A DNA stretch of 50,199 nt from contig JADFDP010000006.1 in the NCBI GenBank assembly GCA_018262835.1, positions 7,013-57,211 on the forward strand. The letters are read 5' to 3'. This document shows positions 32,469 through 41,712 of this stretch, one piece after another (positions within the stretch are counted from its first letter, which is position 1; every line of letters starts with the position of its first letter). The position numbers and the translations under genes are program-made. Source of the DNA: Candidatus Aminicenantota bacterium (lineage in GTDB: Bacteria; Acidobacteriota; Aminicenantia; UBA2199). Under the pieces are notes generated by a model. It was given only the letters and a program-made list of their open reading frames with translations. It was not told the origin of the DNA and made no database searches.

Positions 32469-33083
32469 TCAGAGGTAAGGGTTGCTTTTCAGTTCCCTTT
32501 CCAGGGTACTGGCGTCCCCGTGACCGGGCAAAATGACGGTGGCCGCAGGAAATTTCCTGATCTTGTCCAGCGAGCCCCGCAACTGCCCTTCGTCCCCGCC
32601 GGGCAGGTCGGTGCGGCCGACATCATCCTTAAAAAGAGTATCCCCGGTAAAAAGCAGCCCCTCGCCGTAGAGCAGAATGGATCCGGCAGAATGGCCTGGG
32701 CTGTGGACGACTTTCAGGCAGAGATCGCCGACCGTGAGTTCTTCCCCGCCGGTCAAAAGGCGGTTGGCCGGCAGAGGCAGGGCGATCCCGAACAGGGCGG
32801 CAAATTCACGGTTGACCTGGGAGCGCATCTCTTTTTCATCGGCAGCATGAAGCCAGAGGGGGATGTGAAAATGAACGAGCAACTCGGCGACAGCCCCAAC
32901 GTGGTCGGCATGGCCGTGGGTCAGGATCACGGCCTGGGGCAGAAGCTTTTCCCGCTCGATCAGGGCAAGGATTTTTTCCGTTTCGGCTCCGGGATCGATC
33001 ACAAAGCAATGGCGGTTGGAAACCGAATAAAAAAAATAGGCATTGGTCTGCAGTTCACCGACTTCCATTTTAAGATAAGGCAC
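32469..33083 (-). CDS. MBL-fold metallo-hydrolase (GloB-like)
   Basis: The 204-residue protein has the metallo-beta-lactamase metal site: ILTHGHADHVGA (HxHxDH, about residues 54-65), HSPGHSAGSI (His) and LFTGDTLFKDDVGRTDLPGGDEGQL, and a C-terminal ILPGHGDAS. The pattern is that of glyoxalase II-like hydrolases of the YcbL type. The substrate is not known. It sits between apgM (4 bp gap) and xerD (2 bp gap). Confidence 0.88.
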   Translation of the reverse strand: MPYLKMEVGELQTNAYFFYSVSNRHCFVIDPGAETEKILALIEREKLLPQAVILTHGHADHVGAVAELLVHFHIPLWLHAADEKEMRSQVNREFAALFGIALPLPANRLLTGGEELTVGDLCLKVVHSPGHSAGSILLYGEGLLFTGDTLFKDDVGRTDLPGGDEGQLRGSLDKIRKFPAATVILPGHGDASTLERELKSNPYL

Positions 33084-33087
33084 GGGT

Positions 33088-34371
33088 TCAGGCTCCGTAT
33101 TTTTTCAACTTCAGGGCATTGGCCATCATCAGGGGCAAAACATCCATGGCGCTGAACGTTCCCAAAACGCCCCCGGCACATGTTTTTTCACAGAATTTGT
33201 ACCGGCGGTCCACCACCCCGGCCTTGCCGCTGCCCTGGGCCGGATGATCGGCGACCGTTATAACGTCCAGAAAACGCCCGTCGGGCGGCAGCTGCCGCTG
33301 AAAAGCCGCCTTGAGCAACACCGGGTTGGGATGCCAGGAATGGGCTTTCAGCACAGCCGGCGTGGAATGGTCGCCGGTCACGACCAGGACGTCGGGAGTG
33401 AGTTCGAGGATCTCGGGCAGCCAATGGTCGAATTCCTCGATGACCGAAACCTTGCCCGCAAAATTGCCGTCCTCTCCGTAAGAATCCGTTTTTTTGACAT
33501 GCATAAAAAAGAAATCGTAATCGGCGTAATGCCTTTTCAGGGAAGCGGTCTGGTCCTGGATGGAGCGGCCGGTTTCCAAAATATCCATGCCCACCAGCTG
33601 GGCCAGGCCCTTGTACATAGGGTAGACCGCAATGGCCGCCGCCTTCAGCTTGAACAATTCCCCCAGCGAGGGAATGGCCGGGTATTGGGCGAAGCCGCGC
33701 AGCAGGCAGGTGTTGGCCGGGCGGAAAGCGGCCAGTTCCGCGGTCAAGCGGTCGATGAACAGGTTGACGACACGGGCCGTCTTTGCGGCCGCCTCGCTTT
33801 TGGCCCGGGCATACAGGATCGGCCGGCCGACGGCTTCGGGATCGGCATCGCTCAGCTGGTCGCTCAGGCCGGCGCCGCTCATGACAAGGACGAAACGGTG
33901 TTCTTCCCCTGGGAAGAGGCCAATCTCGATATCCTCGATCTTTTTTATCCTCTCGCGCAAATAAGCGATGATCTCGCGATTTTTTTCGCTGGGAATGCGG
34001 CCGGCGCGGCGATCGCTGATCAGACCGTTTTCCAGAGTGGCAAAGTTGCCGCGTACGGCCACGCTGTCGGCGCCGATCGCGACCCCCACCCCCAAGGCTT
34101 CGAGTACGCCCCGGCCAATCTCATATTTGAGCGGGTCGTAGCCGAAAAGAGAAAGGTGGGCCGGACCGCTGCCCGGGGTGATGCCCGGGGCGATAGGGTG
34201 GCTGAGCCCCAACTCGCTCTCCGAGGCCAGCAGGTCCAGGTTCGGCGTGCGGGCCGTTTCCAGTTCGGTCCGGCCTTTGACCGGCAAGCCGCCCAATCCG
34301 TCCAATACCAGCAGCACCATTTTCTTTTCATTTTCCACGCTGATCTTTCTGAATAGTTCTTCTCGTTCCAT
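33088..34371 (-). CDS. apgM: 2,3-bisphosphoglycerate-independent phosphoglycerate mutase, archaeal type
   Basis: ApgM interconverts 3- and 2-phosphoglycerate in glycolysis. The 427-residue protein has the alkaline-phosphatase-fold motifs of the archaeal-type family: LVLDGLGGLPVKGRTELETARTPNLD (metal-binding Asp near residue 25), GITPGSGPAHLSLFGYDP (catalytic Ser), GRGVLEALGVGV, FFMHVKKTDSYGEDG, and VTGDHSTPAVLKAHSWHPNPVLL. It differs from the usual bacterial GpmI and GpmA. It leads the apgM-MBL-xerD operon, with GAGGAG upstream of the ATG. Confidence 0.93.
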   Translation of the reverse strand: MEREELFRKISVENEKKMVLLVLDGLGGLPVKGRTELETARTPNLDLLASESELGLSHPIAPGITPGSGPAHLSLFGYDPLKYEIGRGVLEALGVGVAIGADSVAVRGNFATLENGLISDRRAGRIPSEKNREIIAYLRERIKKIEDIEIGLFPGEEHRFVLVMSGAGLSDQLSDADPEAVGRPILYARAKSEAAAKTARVVNLFIDRLTAELAAFRPANTCLLRGFAQYPAIPSLGELFKLKAAAIAVYPMYKGLAQLVGMDILETGRSIQDQTASLKRHYADYDFFFMHVKKTDSYGEDGNFAGKVSVIEEFDHWLPEILELTPDVLVVTGDHSTPAVLKAHSWHPNPVLLKAAFQRQLPPDGRFLDVITVADHPAQGSGKAGVVDRRYKFCEKTCAGGVLGTFSAMDVLPLMMANALKLKKYGA

Positions 34372-34388
34372 GGTCGCTCCTCTGCCGC

Positions 34389-34417
34389 ATTATCGCCGCA
34401 AGCCTGGTTTTTGGCAA
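34389..34417 (-). promoter_or_regulatory. Promoter of apgM operon
   Basis: On the minus strand TTGCCA, 17 bp, GATAAT, then GAGGAG before the ATG at 34371. Confidence 0.5.
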
Positions 34418-34485
34418 GTCCCGGTGGGCTCAGCCGGCTCTTTGCCTCGGCAGAAAGGACGGGATTTCCGGAGTCCGGTTCGCGC

Positions 34486-35430
34486 CTACTGCTCTTCGCC
34501 GCAATAGGGGCAGGTCTTGACGCGCCGGCCCGTGGCCTTGCGGCAGTTCCAGCAGACATGGTCGGTGCGGCTTTCCCGGGCCTGGATGCGCTTCTGGATG
34601 TCCTTCATTTCGCTGGCATAGTCGCGGTTCTTGTTGGCCATGTGCTCCAGATCGTTCAGCACTTCCGTTGCCAGGGCGTAGCGGGTTTTTAAGTCGGCGG
34701 CCATGGTTTTCATGATCACAAAATTCAATTCCGGGGACACGGAAGAGTTTTTTTGCGCCAGGGGCACCCACTGGCCGGCTTTGGCCTTTTTGTAGATTTC
34801 CATGGGATTGGCCAGGACGATGGGCGGAAAACCGGTCACCATCTCATAAAACAGGCTTCCCGCCGAGTAGATGTCCGAGGCGAAAACCGCCTTGCCCTCG
34901 AACTGTTCCGGGGCCATGTAGGGCGGGGATCCGATTTTGGTGGTGGCGAACTGTTTTTCCTGCAGCAGGGTTGAAGTGCCGAAATCGGCGATCTTCACTT
35001 CATTGTCCAGGTTGATTAAAATATTGGAAGGTCGGATATCGCGGTGGATCACCGATTTCTGGTGGGCGAAAGCCAGCGCCGACAGGATCTGCTTGAAGTA
35101 TTTCAGGGCGGTCTTGATCTCCAGGGTACTGGATTTATCAAGGATCTTTTCCAGGTCCGTGCCTTCAATGTACTCCATGACCATGATCAAAATTCCGTCG
35201 ATTATGTCAACCGTAAGCAATTTGACGATGTGCGGATGATCCAGAAGCCGGGTCTGCAGGATGGATTCCTGCAGCAGTTTGTCGGTCTGGGTGCTGGTGC
35301 GGTGCGGAATCTTCAACGCCCGCTGGCATTTCAAAATGGTGTCTTCGGCCAGATAAACCGTGCCGAAGCCGCCGCTGCCCAACTTCTTCAATATCTTGTA
35401 TTTACCGATCTGCCCTTTCAATTCAATCAT
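34486..35430 (-). CDS. Cytoplasmic Ser/Thr protein kinase with C-terminal zinc ribbon
   Basis: The 314-residue protein is a Hanks-type kinase: GSGGFGTVYLAED (P-loop, about residues 18-30), ALKIPH (Lys), VIHRDIRPSN (catalytic loop), IADFGTS (DFG) and YMAPEQF (APE). The lysine that normally follows HRDx in the catalytic loop (HRDLKPxN) is Arg. A C-terminal segment has two CxxC pairs (VCWNCRKATGRRVKTCPYCGEEQ), a zinc ribbon. There is no transmembrane helix or extracellular sensor. It overlaps rsmE by 8 bp and ends the grpE-dnaK-dnaJ-rsmE operon, so it is made with the chaperones. Confidence 0.9.
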   Translation of the reverse strand: MIELKGQIGKYKILKKLGSGGFGTVYLAEDTILKCQRALKIPHRTSTQTDKLLQESILQTRLLDHPHIVKLLTVDIIDGILIMVMEYIEGTDLEKILDKSSTLEIKTALKYFKQILSALAFAHQKSVIHRDIRPSNILINLDNEVKIADFGTSTLLQEKQFATTKIGSPPYMAPEQFEGKAVFASDIYSAGSLFYEMVTGFPPIVLANPMEIYKKAKAGQWVPLAQKNSSVSPELNFVIMKTMAADLKTRYALATEVLNDLEHMANKNRDYASEMKDIQKRIQARESRTDHVCWNCRKATGRRVKTCPYCGEEQ

Positions 35431-36118
35431 TTTTCAAAATGGCGGCGATTGCCAGAGCGGCGGTTTCGGTTTTCAGGATGCAGTCATTGATCAAGACCGG
35501 GATAAAATCATTTTTGCGGAAATTCTCTTTTTCGGCTTCAGTAAAATCTCCGGGAGGACCGATTAGGGCCAAAACCGGAAAGGAGAAAGCCAGCCCGGAT
35601 TTTTTTTGCGCATCGATATCCAGCATAATTTTTCCCGGAATGTTTCCGGACTGCTCAACCATTGCGGCCGGCGAGACGGGAGGGAATATCCGGGTCAGCC
35701 AATATTTCTTGTTGACCTTGAGTGACTGGGCGGCGATCTTTTCCCAACGCCGTATTTGAGCGGCGCTGCAAGCAACATCGGTACGCTCGCAAAGAAGCGG
35801 CCGGATCTCATCCACGCCCATTTCCGTCAATTTCTCGATCAGCCAATTCATGGCATGCCCCTTGGTCAACGAAGGGGCGATGATGACCCGCGTTGCCGGC
35901 GCGGGAAAATCTTCATATTGGCGGACATGGACCTGCAGGCAACGGCTTTTCAAGGCGGTGATGCGGCCATGCAGCAAGCGTCCCCGGCCGTTGACGATCT
36001 CCAACTCATCCCCGGGACGGCAGCGCATGACATTGGCTATATGATGGTATTCCTCACCATCAATGGTCACCTGATCGTTGACCACATCATTTGGGGAAAA
36101 AAAACGCCGCTGGCCCAT
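35423..36118 (-). CDS. rsmE: 16S rRNA (uracil1498-N3)-methyltransferase RsmE
   Basis: RsmE methylates U1498 of 16S rRNA. The 231-residue SPOUT protein has an N-terminal PUA-like domain (QVTIDGEEYHHIANVMRCRPGDELEIVNG) and a C-terminal knot with LIEKLTEMGVDEIRPLLCERT and LALIGPPGDFTEAEKENF, then LKTETAALAIAAIL. These motifs are diagnostic. It starts by TAATG overlap with the dnaJ stop codon. Confidence 0.95.
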   Translation of the reverse strand: MGQRRFFSPNDVVNDQVTIDGEEYHHIANVMRCRPGDELEIVNGRGRLLHGRITALKSRCLQVHVRQYEDFPAPATRVIIAPSLTKGHAMNWLIEKLTEMGVDEIRPLLCERTDVACSAAQIRRWEKIAAQSLKVNKKYWLTRIFPPVSPAAMVEQSGNIPGKIMLDIDAQKKSGLAFSFPVLALIGPPGDFTEAEKENFRKNDFIPVLINDCILKTETAALAIAAILKND

Positions 36119-37224
36119 TAATTGATCCGGTCATTTCCGAAAAGAGTTTGCCCTTTGCCAGCTTCCATTTCGCGCAGTTTTTTGAACAACTCGGTTTCCT
36201 GGCGGGAAAGGGCTTGGGGGGTCACAACGTTGATCTGGATCAGCAGATCGCCCCGGCTCCAGCGATTGACCTGCCGGAATCCCTTGTTTTTTATCTTCAG
36301 CACCTGCCCGCTCTGGGCCGCTGGGGGGATTACTATTTTTTCAGTTCCCTCATATGTCTTGATGCTGACATGGTCGCCGAGCGCGGCCTGGGAAAAACTG
36401 ACCGGCAATGGGTAGAGCAGATCATTGCCGTGCCTTTGAAAATACTTGTCCGGCTTGACCCTTACCATGATAAACAGATCCCCTGAAGCTCCGCCCTCTC
36501 TGCCGCCCTCGCCTTCACCCGACACCCGCAGGCGGTTGCCCTCGTCAATCCCGGCCGGAAAGGTCACTTTGATTTTTTTGGATTCCAGTCGCCGTCCCTG
36601 GCCCCGGCATTTTTTACAGGGATGGGTGATGACCCGGCCGCGGCCCTGGCAGGTGGAGCAGGTCGTAGCCACAGAAAAAAAACCCTGGGATATCCGCACA
36701 TTGCCGGTGCCGCCGCATTTGCGGCAAACATCCGCGCCTTTCCCGGGCTCGCACCCGGATCCGCCGCAAACATCGCAGTTCCCTTCCCGTTCGACCTCAA
36801 TTTCCCTTTCCACGCCCAGAAATGATTCTTCAAGGGTCAGCGCCACCTCCAGGCCCAAATCGTTTCCCTTGCGCGGTCCCCCGCGCTGCCGGCCTCCCGA
36901 AAAGGATCCGCCAAAACCGAACAAGTCGCCCAAAATATCGCCAAAATCGGAAAAAATAGAATCAGAAAAAAAACCAAAATCCTGGCCGCCGCCACCGGCC
37001 CGCAACCCTTCCACACCATATTGGTCATAGATCTGCCTTTTCTCACTATTTCCCAGGACCGAATAGGCTTCCGAGGCCTCTTTGAATTTCTCTTCCGCTT
37101 CCGGATTATCGTGATTGCGGTCAGGGTGATGCTGCAGGGCCAGCTTGCGATATGCTTTTTTTATCTCTTCGGCGCTGGCATTGCGGTTCACTCCCAAAAT
37201 CTGGTAATACTCTTTTTTGGCCAT
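36118..37224 (-). CDS. dnaJ: Chaperone DnaJ
   Basis: DnaJ presents substrates to DnaK and stimulates its ATPase. The 368-residue protein has a J domain with HPD ([18 protein letters not shown], about residues 30-48), a Gly/Phe linker, four zinc-binding CxxCxGxG-type repeats ([32 protein letters not shown]) and a C-terminal substrate-binding region. It lies 6 bp after dnaK and shares a TAATG overlap with rsmE. Confidence 0.97.
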   Translation of the reverse strand: MAKKEYYQILGVNRNASAEEIKKAYRKLALQHHPDRNHDNPEAEEKFKEASEAYSVLGNSEKRQIYDQYGVEGLRAGGGGQDFGFFSDSIFSDFGDILGDLFGFGGSFSGGRQRGGPRKGNDLGLEVALTLEESFLGVEREIEVEREGNCDVCGGSGCEPGKGADVCRKCGGTGNVRISQGFFSVATTCSTCQGRGRVITHPCKKCRGQGRRLESKKIKVTFPAGIDEGNRLRVSGEGEGGREGGASGDLFIMVRVKPDKYFQRHGNDLLYPLPVSFSQAALGDHVSIKTYEGTEKIVIPPAAQSGQVLKIKNKGFRQVNRWSRGDLLIQINVVTPQALSRQETELFKKLREMEAGKGQTLFGNDRIN

Positions 37225-37230
37225 GCGCGG

Positions 37231-39045
37231 TTACTTGGAAAATTCAGCAGTGAGGATGCTGTTGATCATGACGCGATAGTTTTTCATTTTTTTTAAAAGG
37301 TTTTCCAGCAATTCCATGTCGTCGCCTTCCAGGGCTTTTTCGGTGCGGGTGATCAGTGAATCGATTTCGGCGCCGTCATGCGGAGACAATTTTTCAATAT
37401 AACGCTGGTAATAAAACTTGACTGTTTCCCACTCCTCCTTCAGTTGCAATTTGTCTCTGGTCAGCCTTAATTCCGCTTTGTCCTTTTCTTCATATTTTTG
37501 GGCGTCCTGGATGATTTTTTCGATTTCTTCAGGCGACAAGCCGCTGGATGGCTGGATCTTCATGCTTTGGCTGAGACCGGTCGCCTTGTCCTGAGCCGAA
37601 GCCCTGACAATGCCATTGGCATCTATCTCAAAAGTGACTTCAATTTGCGGGATGCCCTTCAAGGTCTGGGGGATACCGACCAAATTGAAGAAACCAAGTG
37701 ATTTGTTGCCCGAAGCCGTTGCCCTTTCTCCCTGGAGCACGTGAATCTTGACCGTTGTCTGGTTATCGGTGATGGTGGTGAAAATCATGGACTTTTTTGT
37801 GGGAATCGTGGAGTTGCGTTCAATGATCTTGGTGAACGTGTCGCCCTTGGTCTCCACTCCCAGAGAAAGCGGGGTGACGTCGAGCAACAGCAAATCGCGA
37901 ACCTTGCCCTTGATGATTTCGGCCTGCAGGGCCGCTCCCTGGGCGACGGCTTCTTCGGGATTGATCTGAATGTCGGGAGGTTTGCCGAAAAAATCAGATA
38001 ATTTCTGAAAAATAATGGGCATGCGGCTCTGACCGCCCACCAAAATGACCCGCTCGATCTGCTCGGGCTTGACATTGATATCGCTTAACGAACGCTTTAT
38101 CAAAACCAGGGTACGGTCAATGAAATCCATGGTAAAGGATTCCAACTGGGGCCGCGTCAATTTTTTCTGGAAATGATAGTTCGAACCATCGCTGAAATGG
38201 TGCAGATAGGGTATCGAGACCAGGGTTTCCTGATCGAAAGACAATTCAATTTTGGCTTTTTCGGCGATCTGGATCACCCGCTGTACGATGTCCTTGCTGT
38301 CGCGCAGGTCGACCGTGGTCTCCCTTTCAACCTCATGGAAAATCCAGTCGCAGATCTGGGCGTCAAAATCACTGCCCCCTAAAAAAGTGTCACCCAGGGT
38401 GGAAATCACTTTATATATGTCGCCGTTGACTTCAACGATGGAAATGTCAAAAGTGCCGCCCCCCAGATCGTAAACGGCGTACAGGCCGTTTTTCTTGATT
38501 TTGTGCCCGTAGGCGATCAGTGCCGCCGTGGGCTCGTTGATGATGCGCGTGACGTTCAATCCGGCGATTTCCCCGGCCACCTTGGTGGCCTGCCTTTGGG
38601 CATCATTGAAAAAAGCAGGGACGGTAATGACCGCGTCGCCAAGGGCCTCCCCCAAATAATTTTCGGCGATATTCTTCAAGTAACCGAGGAACATGCCGGA
38701 AATTTCCTCGGTTGAATACAGGTTTTCCGCCAATTTGACCTTGATATCCCCGTTCCCCGCTTCCACAATATCATAACCGACTCTTTTGCCGATCTCCTTG
38801 ATTTCCGGACTGTCGAATTTTCGGCCGATCAAGCGCTTGATCCCCCAGATGGTGTTCTTGCTGTTGGTAATCATTTGCCGCTTGGCGGCGTTGCCGAAAA
38901 TCCGCTTTTTTTCATGCGTCTGGGCGATCACGGACGGGATCACCCTGGCACCCTCGGGATTGGGCACGATCAGGGCTTCACGACCTTCAAGGTAACTGAT
39001 GCAGGAATTCGTCGTGCCCAGATCGATGCCAATATTTTTGCTCAT
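37231..39045 (-). CDS. dnaK: Chaperone DnaK (Hsp70)
   Basis: The 604-residue Hsp70 has the phosphate-1 motif NIGIDLGTTNSC, GDAVITVPAFFNDAQRQATK, the ATP site NEPTAALIAYG and DLGGGTFDIS, and RVILVGGQSRMP. The substrate domain follows (LLLLDVTPLSLGVETKGDTFTKIIERNSTIPT), then a lid. The C-terminus lacks the usual EEVD-like acidic tail and is shorter than E. coli DnaK. This copy may be a paralogue of a canonical dnaK elsewhere. It is cotranscribed with grpE and dnaJ; the start overlaps the grpE stop (TAATG). Confidence 0.96.
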   Translation of the reverse strand: MSKNIGIDLGTTNSCISYLEGREALIVPNPEGARVIPSVIAQTHEKKRIFGNAAKRQMITNSKNTIWGIKRLIGRKFDSPEIKEIGKRVGYDIVEAGNGDIKVKLAENLYSTEEISGMFLGYLKNIAENYLGEALGDAVITVPAFFNDAQRQATKVAGEIAGLNVTRIINEPTAALIAYGHKIKKNGLYAVYDLGGGTFDISIVEVNGDIYKVISTLGDTFLGGSDFDAQICDWIFHEVERETTVDLRDSKDIVQRVIQIAEKAKIELSFDQETLVSIPYLHHFSDGSNYHFQKKLTRPQLESFTMDFIDRTLVLIKRSLSDINVKPEQIERVILVGGQSRMPIIFQKLSDFFGKPPDIQINPEEAVAQGAALQAEIIKGKVRDLLLLDVTPLSLGVETKGDTFTKIIERNSTIPTKKSMIFTTITDNQTTVKIHVLQGERATASGNKSLGFFNLVGIPQTLKGIPQIEVTFEIDANGIVRASAQDKATGLSQSMKIQPSSGLSPEEIEKIIQDAQKYEEKDKAELRLTRDKLQLKEEWETVKFYYQRYIEKLSPHDGAEIDSLITRTEKALEGDDMELLENLLKKMKNYRVMINSILTAEFSK

Positions 39046-39692
39046 TATGGTTTGGATTCGGTTTCCTGCGGGTTGTTTTTTACAGCCGGAATCGCGACCT
39101 TGGTCAGAACCGGGCGCAGCAATTTTTCATTGTAGGTAAACCCTTTCTGGTAAATTTCCACGACCACCGGCTGGGTAATGCCTTCCCGCTCCTCCTTGCT
39201 CAATGCCTCGTGAAAGGCCGGATCGAAGTGCTTGCCCAGGGCGTCGACCTCCAACACCTGGTTTTTCTTAAGCAAATCCAAAAACTGCCTGCGGATCATT
39301 TCAACTCCGGAAAGGATCCCTTTATCGGTATCCAGGCCTTTGGCCTTCAAGGCCCTCTCCAAATTGTCATATATCTGCAGCAGGTCGATAAAGAAATCGT
39401 TGAGCACATATTTCTGATATTCTTCCTTTTCTTTTTTCATCCGCTTGCGAAAATTATCCATATCGGCCAGTCCGCGCAGATATTTATCCTTGAATTCGTC
39501 GCGTTCAGCCTGAACTTTCTGCAAGGTGTCTTCGGGCTCATGGGCTTTGTGGTGGGCCTTTTTGGCAGCATTTCTTTTCTTGTGGCTGGCATCATCATGG
39601 GCGCCTTTGTCACGGATTTTGGCTTCATCCGCTTCCTGTTCGCTGTCATCCGGAACATAACCAATACTTCCCTTGTCTTCATCCACTTCCAT
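39045..39692 (-). CDS. grpE: Nucleotide exchange factor GrpE
   Basis: The 215-residue GrpE has a long coiled coil (QKVQAERDEFKDKYLRGLADMDNFRKR) and a C-terminal beta domain with FDPAFHEALSKEEREGITQPVVVEIYQKGFTYNEKLLRP. It releases ADP from DnaK. The first 55 residues are charged and rich in His/Lys (SHKKRNAAKKAHHKAHEPED), not part of the typical fold. It leads the chaperone operon. Confidence 0.95.
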   Translation of the reverse strand: MEVDEDKGSIGYVPDDSEQEADEAKIRDKGAHDDASHKKRNAAKKAHHKAHEPEDTLQKVQAERDEFKDKYLRGLADMDNFRKRMKKEKEEYQKYVLNDFFIDLLQIYDNLERALKAKGLDTDKGILSGVEMIRRQFLDLLKKNQVLEVDALGKHFDPAFHEALSKEEREGITQPVVVEIYQKGFTYNEKLLRPVLTKVAIPAVKNNPQETESKP

Positions 39693-39794
39693 ATGCCCCC
39701 CTGCTTAAGTCCAAAACATCATTGCTGACCAGAGAGTGGATCCCGGCAACGAATCGAAAAGCGCCCGGTTTTCATTTGGTTCCCGCATGGAAAA

Positions 39795-39823
39795 ATTTTA
39801 ATATAATATAAGCCGCTTGTCAA
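39795..39823 (-). promoter_or_regulatory. Promoter of the grpE-dnaK-dnaJ operon
   Basis: On the minus strand TTGACA, 17 bp, TAAAAT, about 100 nt before the ATG at 39692. It is a housekeeping-type promoter; I see no CIRCE element or heat-shock sigma consensus. Confidence 0.7.
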
Positions 39824-39906
39824 TTTTCCCGGCCCGTTTCCGGGTGCAAAAAAGGCAAGCGCTCCAAATAAAGCAAATACCTATCGGCATTTTCGACGAC
39901 ATGCGG

Positions 39907-39935
39907 TTGCATCCAGCCGGAATTTGTGTTATTTT
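39907..39935 (+). promoter_or_regulatory. Promoter of ftsB-htpX, predicted leaderless
   Basis: TTGCAT, 17 bp, TATTTT, then 7 nt to the ATG at 39943 with no ribosome site. Confidence 0.6.
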
Positions 39936-39942
39936 AACAAAA

Positions 39943-40308
39943 ATGTCGAGGCAAGATTTGCATGCGGAGGAATCGGGACGCTTGAACGAAAAAAAGGGGA
40001 ATTCCCCAATCCAGGCGCGCGGGCTTGCCATGCTTTTGATCTTCTTCCTGTTCATTCTGATCCTGGCATTTGTATTCGGTGACCGGGGAGTCGTTGAAAT
40101 CATCAAGACTCAAAAACAAATCAAGGTCTTGCAGCAGACCATAAAAAAACTGGAATTGGAAAAGCAAAAATTAAGCCAAGAGATTGAATTGCTCAAGGAA
40201 AACCCTTTGGCTCTGGAAAAAAAAGCGCGCGAAAATCTTTGGCTGATGAAGAAAACCGAAAAAGTGGTGGTCCTGGCCAAGGACAATTTGGAGGCAAAGC
40301 ATGAATAA
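39943..40308 (+). CDS. ftsB: FtsB/DivIC-type septum formation initiator
   Basis: The 121-residue protein has one membrane helix (GLAMLLIFFLFILILAFVFG, about residues 27-46) and a following leucine-zipper coiled coil (IKVLQQTIKKLELEKQKLSQEIELLKENP), then ALEKKARENLWLMKKTEKVV, the FtsB/DivIC signature. In divisome assembly it pairs with FtsL and FtsQ. The ATG at 39943 fits a leaderless mRNA; a TTG at about 39982 with GGAGG upstream is the alternative start. It overlaps htpX by 8 bp. Confidence 0.82.
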   Translation: MSRQDLHAEESGRLNEKKGNSPIQARGLAMLLIFFLFILILAFVFGDRGVVEIIKTQKQIKVLQQTIKKLELEKQKLSQEIELLKENPLALEKKARENLWLMKKTEKVVVLAKDNLEAKHE

Positions 40309-41143
40309 CATGAAAACCGTCTTGCTCCTCGGTGCCCTTACCGGAATTTTTTTGTTTATCGGCGGCATGGCCGGCGGGCGTCAGGGCATGCTGCTGGCCC
40401 TGGTATTCGCCGGTCTGATGAATTTTGCCGCCTACTGGTTTTCTGATAAAATCGTTCTCAAGGCCTACCGGGCAAGCGAATTGCCCGAGAGCGAGGCGCC
40501 GCGGGTATACGCCATGGTGCGCGGGCTTTCGCAGCAGGCGCGAACTCCCATGCCCAGCATATACGTGTTCGAGCAAGATTCTCCCAATGCCTTTGCCACC
40601 GGCCGCAATCCGGCCAAAGCGGTCATTGCCCTTTCCCGCGGGATCATCCAATTGATGGGCGAGGCGGAATTGCAAGGGGTCGTAGCCCACGAACTGACCC
40701 ACGTCATCAACCGCGATACCTTGCTGGCCACCATCGCCGCCACCCTGGCCGGCGCCATTATGTTCCTGGGTTATCAAATGCGCTGGCTGGGTTTGTTTTC
40801 CGGAGGCCACGACGAAAACAACCGCGGCGGTGCCTTGGGCATGATCCTGATGGCCATATTGGCTCCCTTGGCCGCCACCGTCATACAAATGGCCATTTCC
40901 CGCTCCCGCGAATACAAAGCCGACGCCGGAGCCGCCCAACTGACGCACAATCCCGAAGGCTTGGCCTCCGCACTGGAAAAGCTTGCCGTTTATTCCAGGA
41001 GGCTGCCGCTGCAGGCCACCGGGCAGACAGCGCACCTATTCATCGTTTCGCCCCTGAGCGGCAAAAGCCTGCTCTCCCTTTTTTCGACCCATCCGCCAAT
41101 CGAGGAGCGGGTCGCCCGCCTGCGGGAAATGCGGCTGACTTGA
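40301..41143 (+). CDS. htpX: Membrane zinc metalloprotease HtpX-type (M48)
   Basis: HtpX degrades misfolded membrane proteins. The 280-residue protein has two N-terminal membrane segments, the metal site VVAHELTHVINRDT (HExxH, about residues 128-141), two further hydrophobic segments, and the downstream third ligand in SRSREYKADAGAAQL (Glu). FSTHPPIEERVARL closes the domain. Length and motifs fit HtpX. It overlaps ftsB by 8 bp, so the two are translationally coupled. Confidence 0.94.
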   Translation: MNNMKTVLLLGALTGIFLFIGGMAGGRQGMLLALVFAGLMNFAAYWFSDKIVLKAYRASELPESEAPRVYAMVRGLSQQARTPMPSIYVFEQDSPNAFATGRNPAKAVIALSRGIIQLMGEAELQGVVAHELTHVINRDTLLATIAATLAGAIMFLGYQMRWLGLFSGGHDENNRGGALGMILMAILAPLAATVIQMAISRSREYKADAGAAQLTHNPEGLASALEKLAVYSRRLPLQATGQTAHLFIVSPLSGKSLLSLFSTHPPIEERVARLREMRLT

Positions 41144-41161
41144 AGTAAAGTTCCTTGAAAC

Positions 41162-41626
41162 TCAGACCTGGGTGGTGAGAAAGATCGCCGCCCCCATGTG
41201 CCCCAGCTGGTCCTGCAATTCCTCGATTTTATCGATATGCGCGTCTTCATCGTTCAGGATCTTTTCCAGGATTTCCCGCGTGGCAAAATCAGCCAGTTCA
41301 CCGGCCAATTTGATGGCGGCGTTATAGGCAAAGATGGCATCCGCTTCGGCGGCATGATCATTGATCAACTGCTTGGTGATATCGGCGCCGATGGTGATTT
41401 TTTTCAAATTGGAAACCAAGGGCAGCCCCTCCAGGAAAAGAATCCGTCCGATAAGCTTTTCGGCGTGCTTCATTTCATCGATCGCCCTTTTTTCAAAGTG
41501 CTTATGCAATTTTTCATAGCCCCAGTTTGCGTTCATTTCCGAATGCACCATGTATTGGTTGACGGCCGTCAGTTCATCGGCAAGCAGCGCATTCAGCGTC
41601 CCGATCAGTTTTTTGTTTCCTTTCAT
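41162..41626 (-). CDS. bfr: Bacterioferritin
   Basis: Bfr stores iron and detoxifies it in a 24-mer shell. The 154-residue protein aligns along its length with E. coli Bfr: MKGNKKLIGTLNALLADELTAVNQY, then AIDEMKHAEKLIGRILFLEGLPL, and ILNDEDAHIDKIEELQ. The ferroxidase ligands are present (Glu in DELTA, Glu and His in IDEMKHAE, Glu in AAEADAIF, Glu and His in NDEDAHID), and the haem-ligating Met (IDEMKH) is conserved. The ATG at 41626 has a strong AGGGAGG ribosome site. Confidence 0.94.
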   Translation of the reverse strand: MKGNKKLIGTLNALLADELTAVNQYMVHSEMNANWGYEKLHKHFEKRAIDEMKHAEKLIGRILFLEGLPLVSNLKKITIGADITKQLINDHAAEADAIFAYNAAIKLAGELADFATREILEKILNDEDAHIDKIEELQDQLGHMGAAIFLTTQV

Positions 41627-41683
41627 TATGACCTCCCTAGTTGGTTTGCAGCATGGGGATTGCCCCATTTCCGCAACCCATTC

Positions 41684-41712
41684 ATTGTATATGGCTGCCG
41701 AAAAAATGTAAA
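41684..41712 (-). promoter_or_regulatory. Promoter of bfr
   Basis: On the minus strand TTTACA, 17 bp, TACAAT, with a short ATGGGG/CCCCAT hairpin in the leader. No Fur box is visible. Confidence 0.6.

Noticed and set aside
39693-39942. Heat-shock control element (CIRCE or heat-shock sigma promoter) before grpE
   Set aside because: No TTAGCACTC-N9-GAGTGCTAA repeat and no CTTGAAA/CCCCAT promoter; only a housekeeping promoter is visible.
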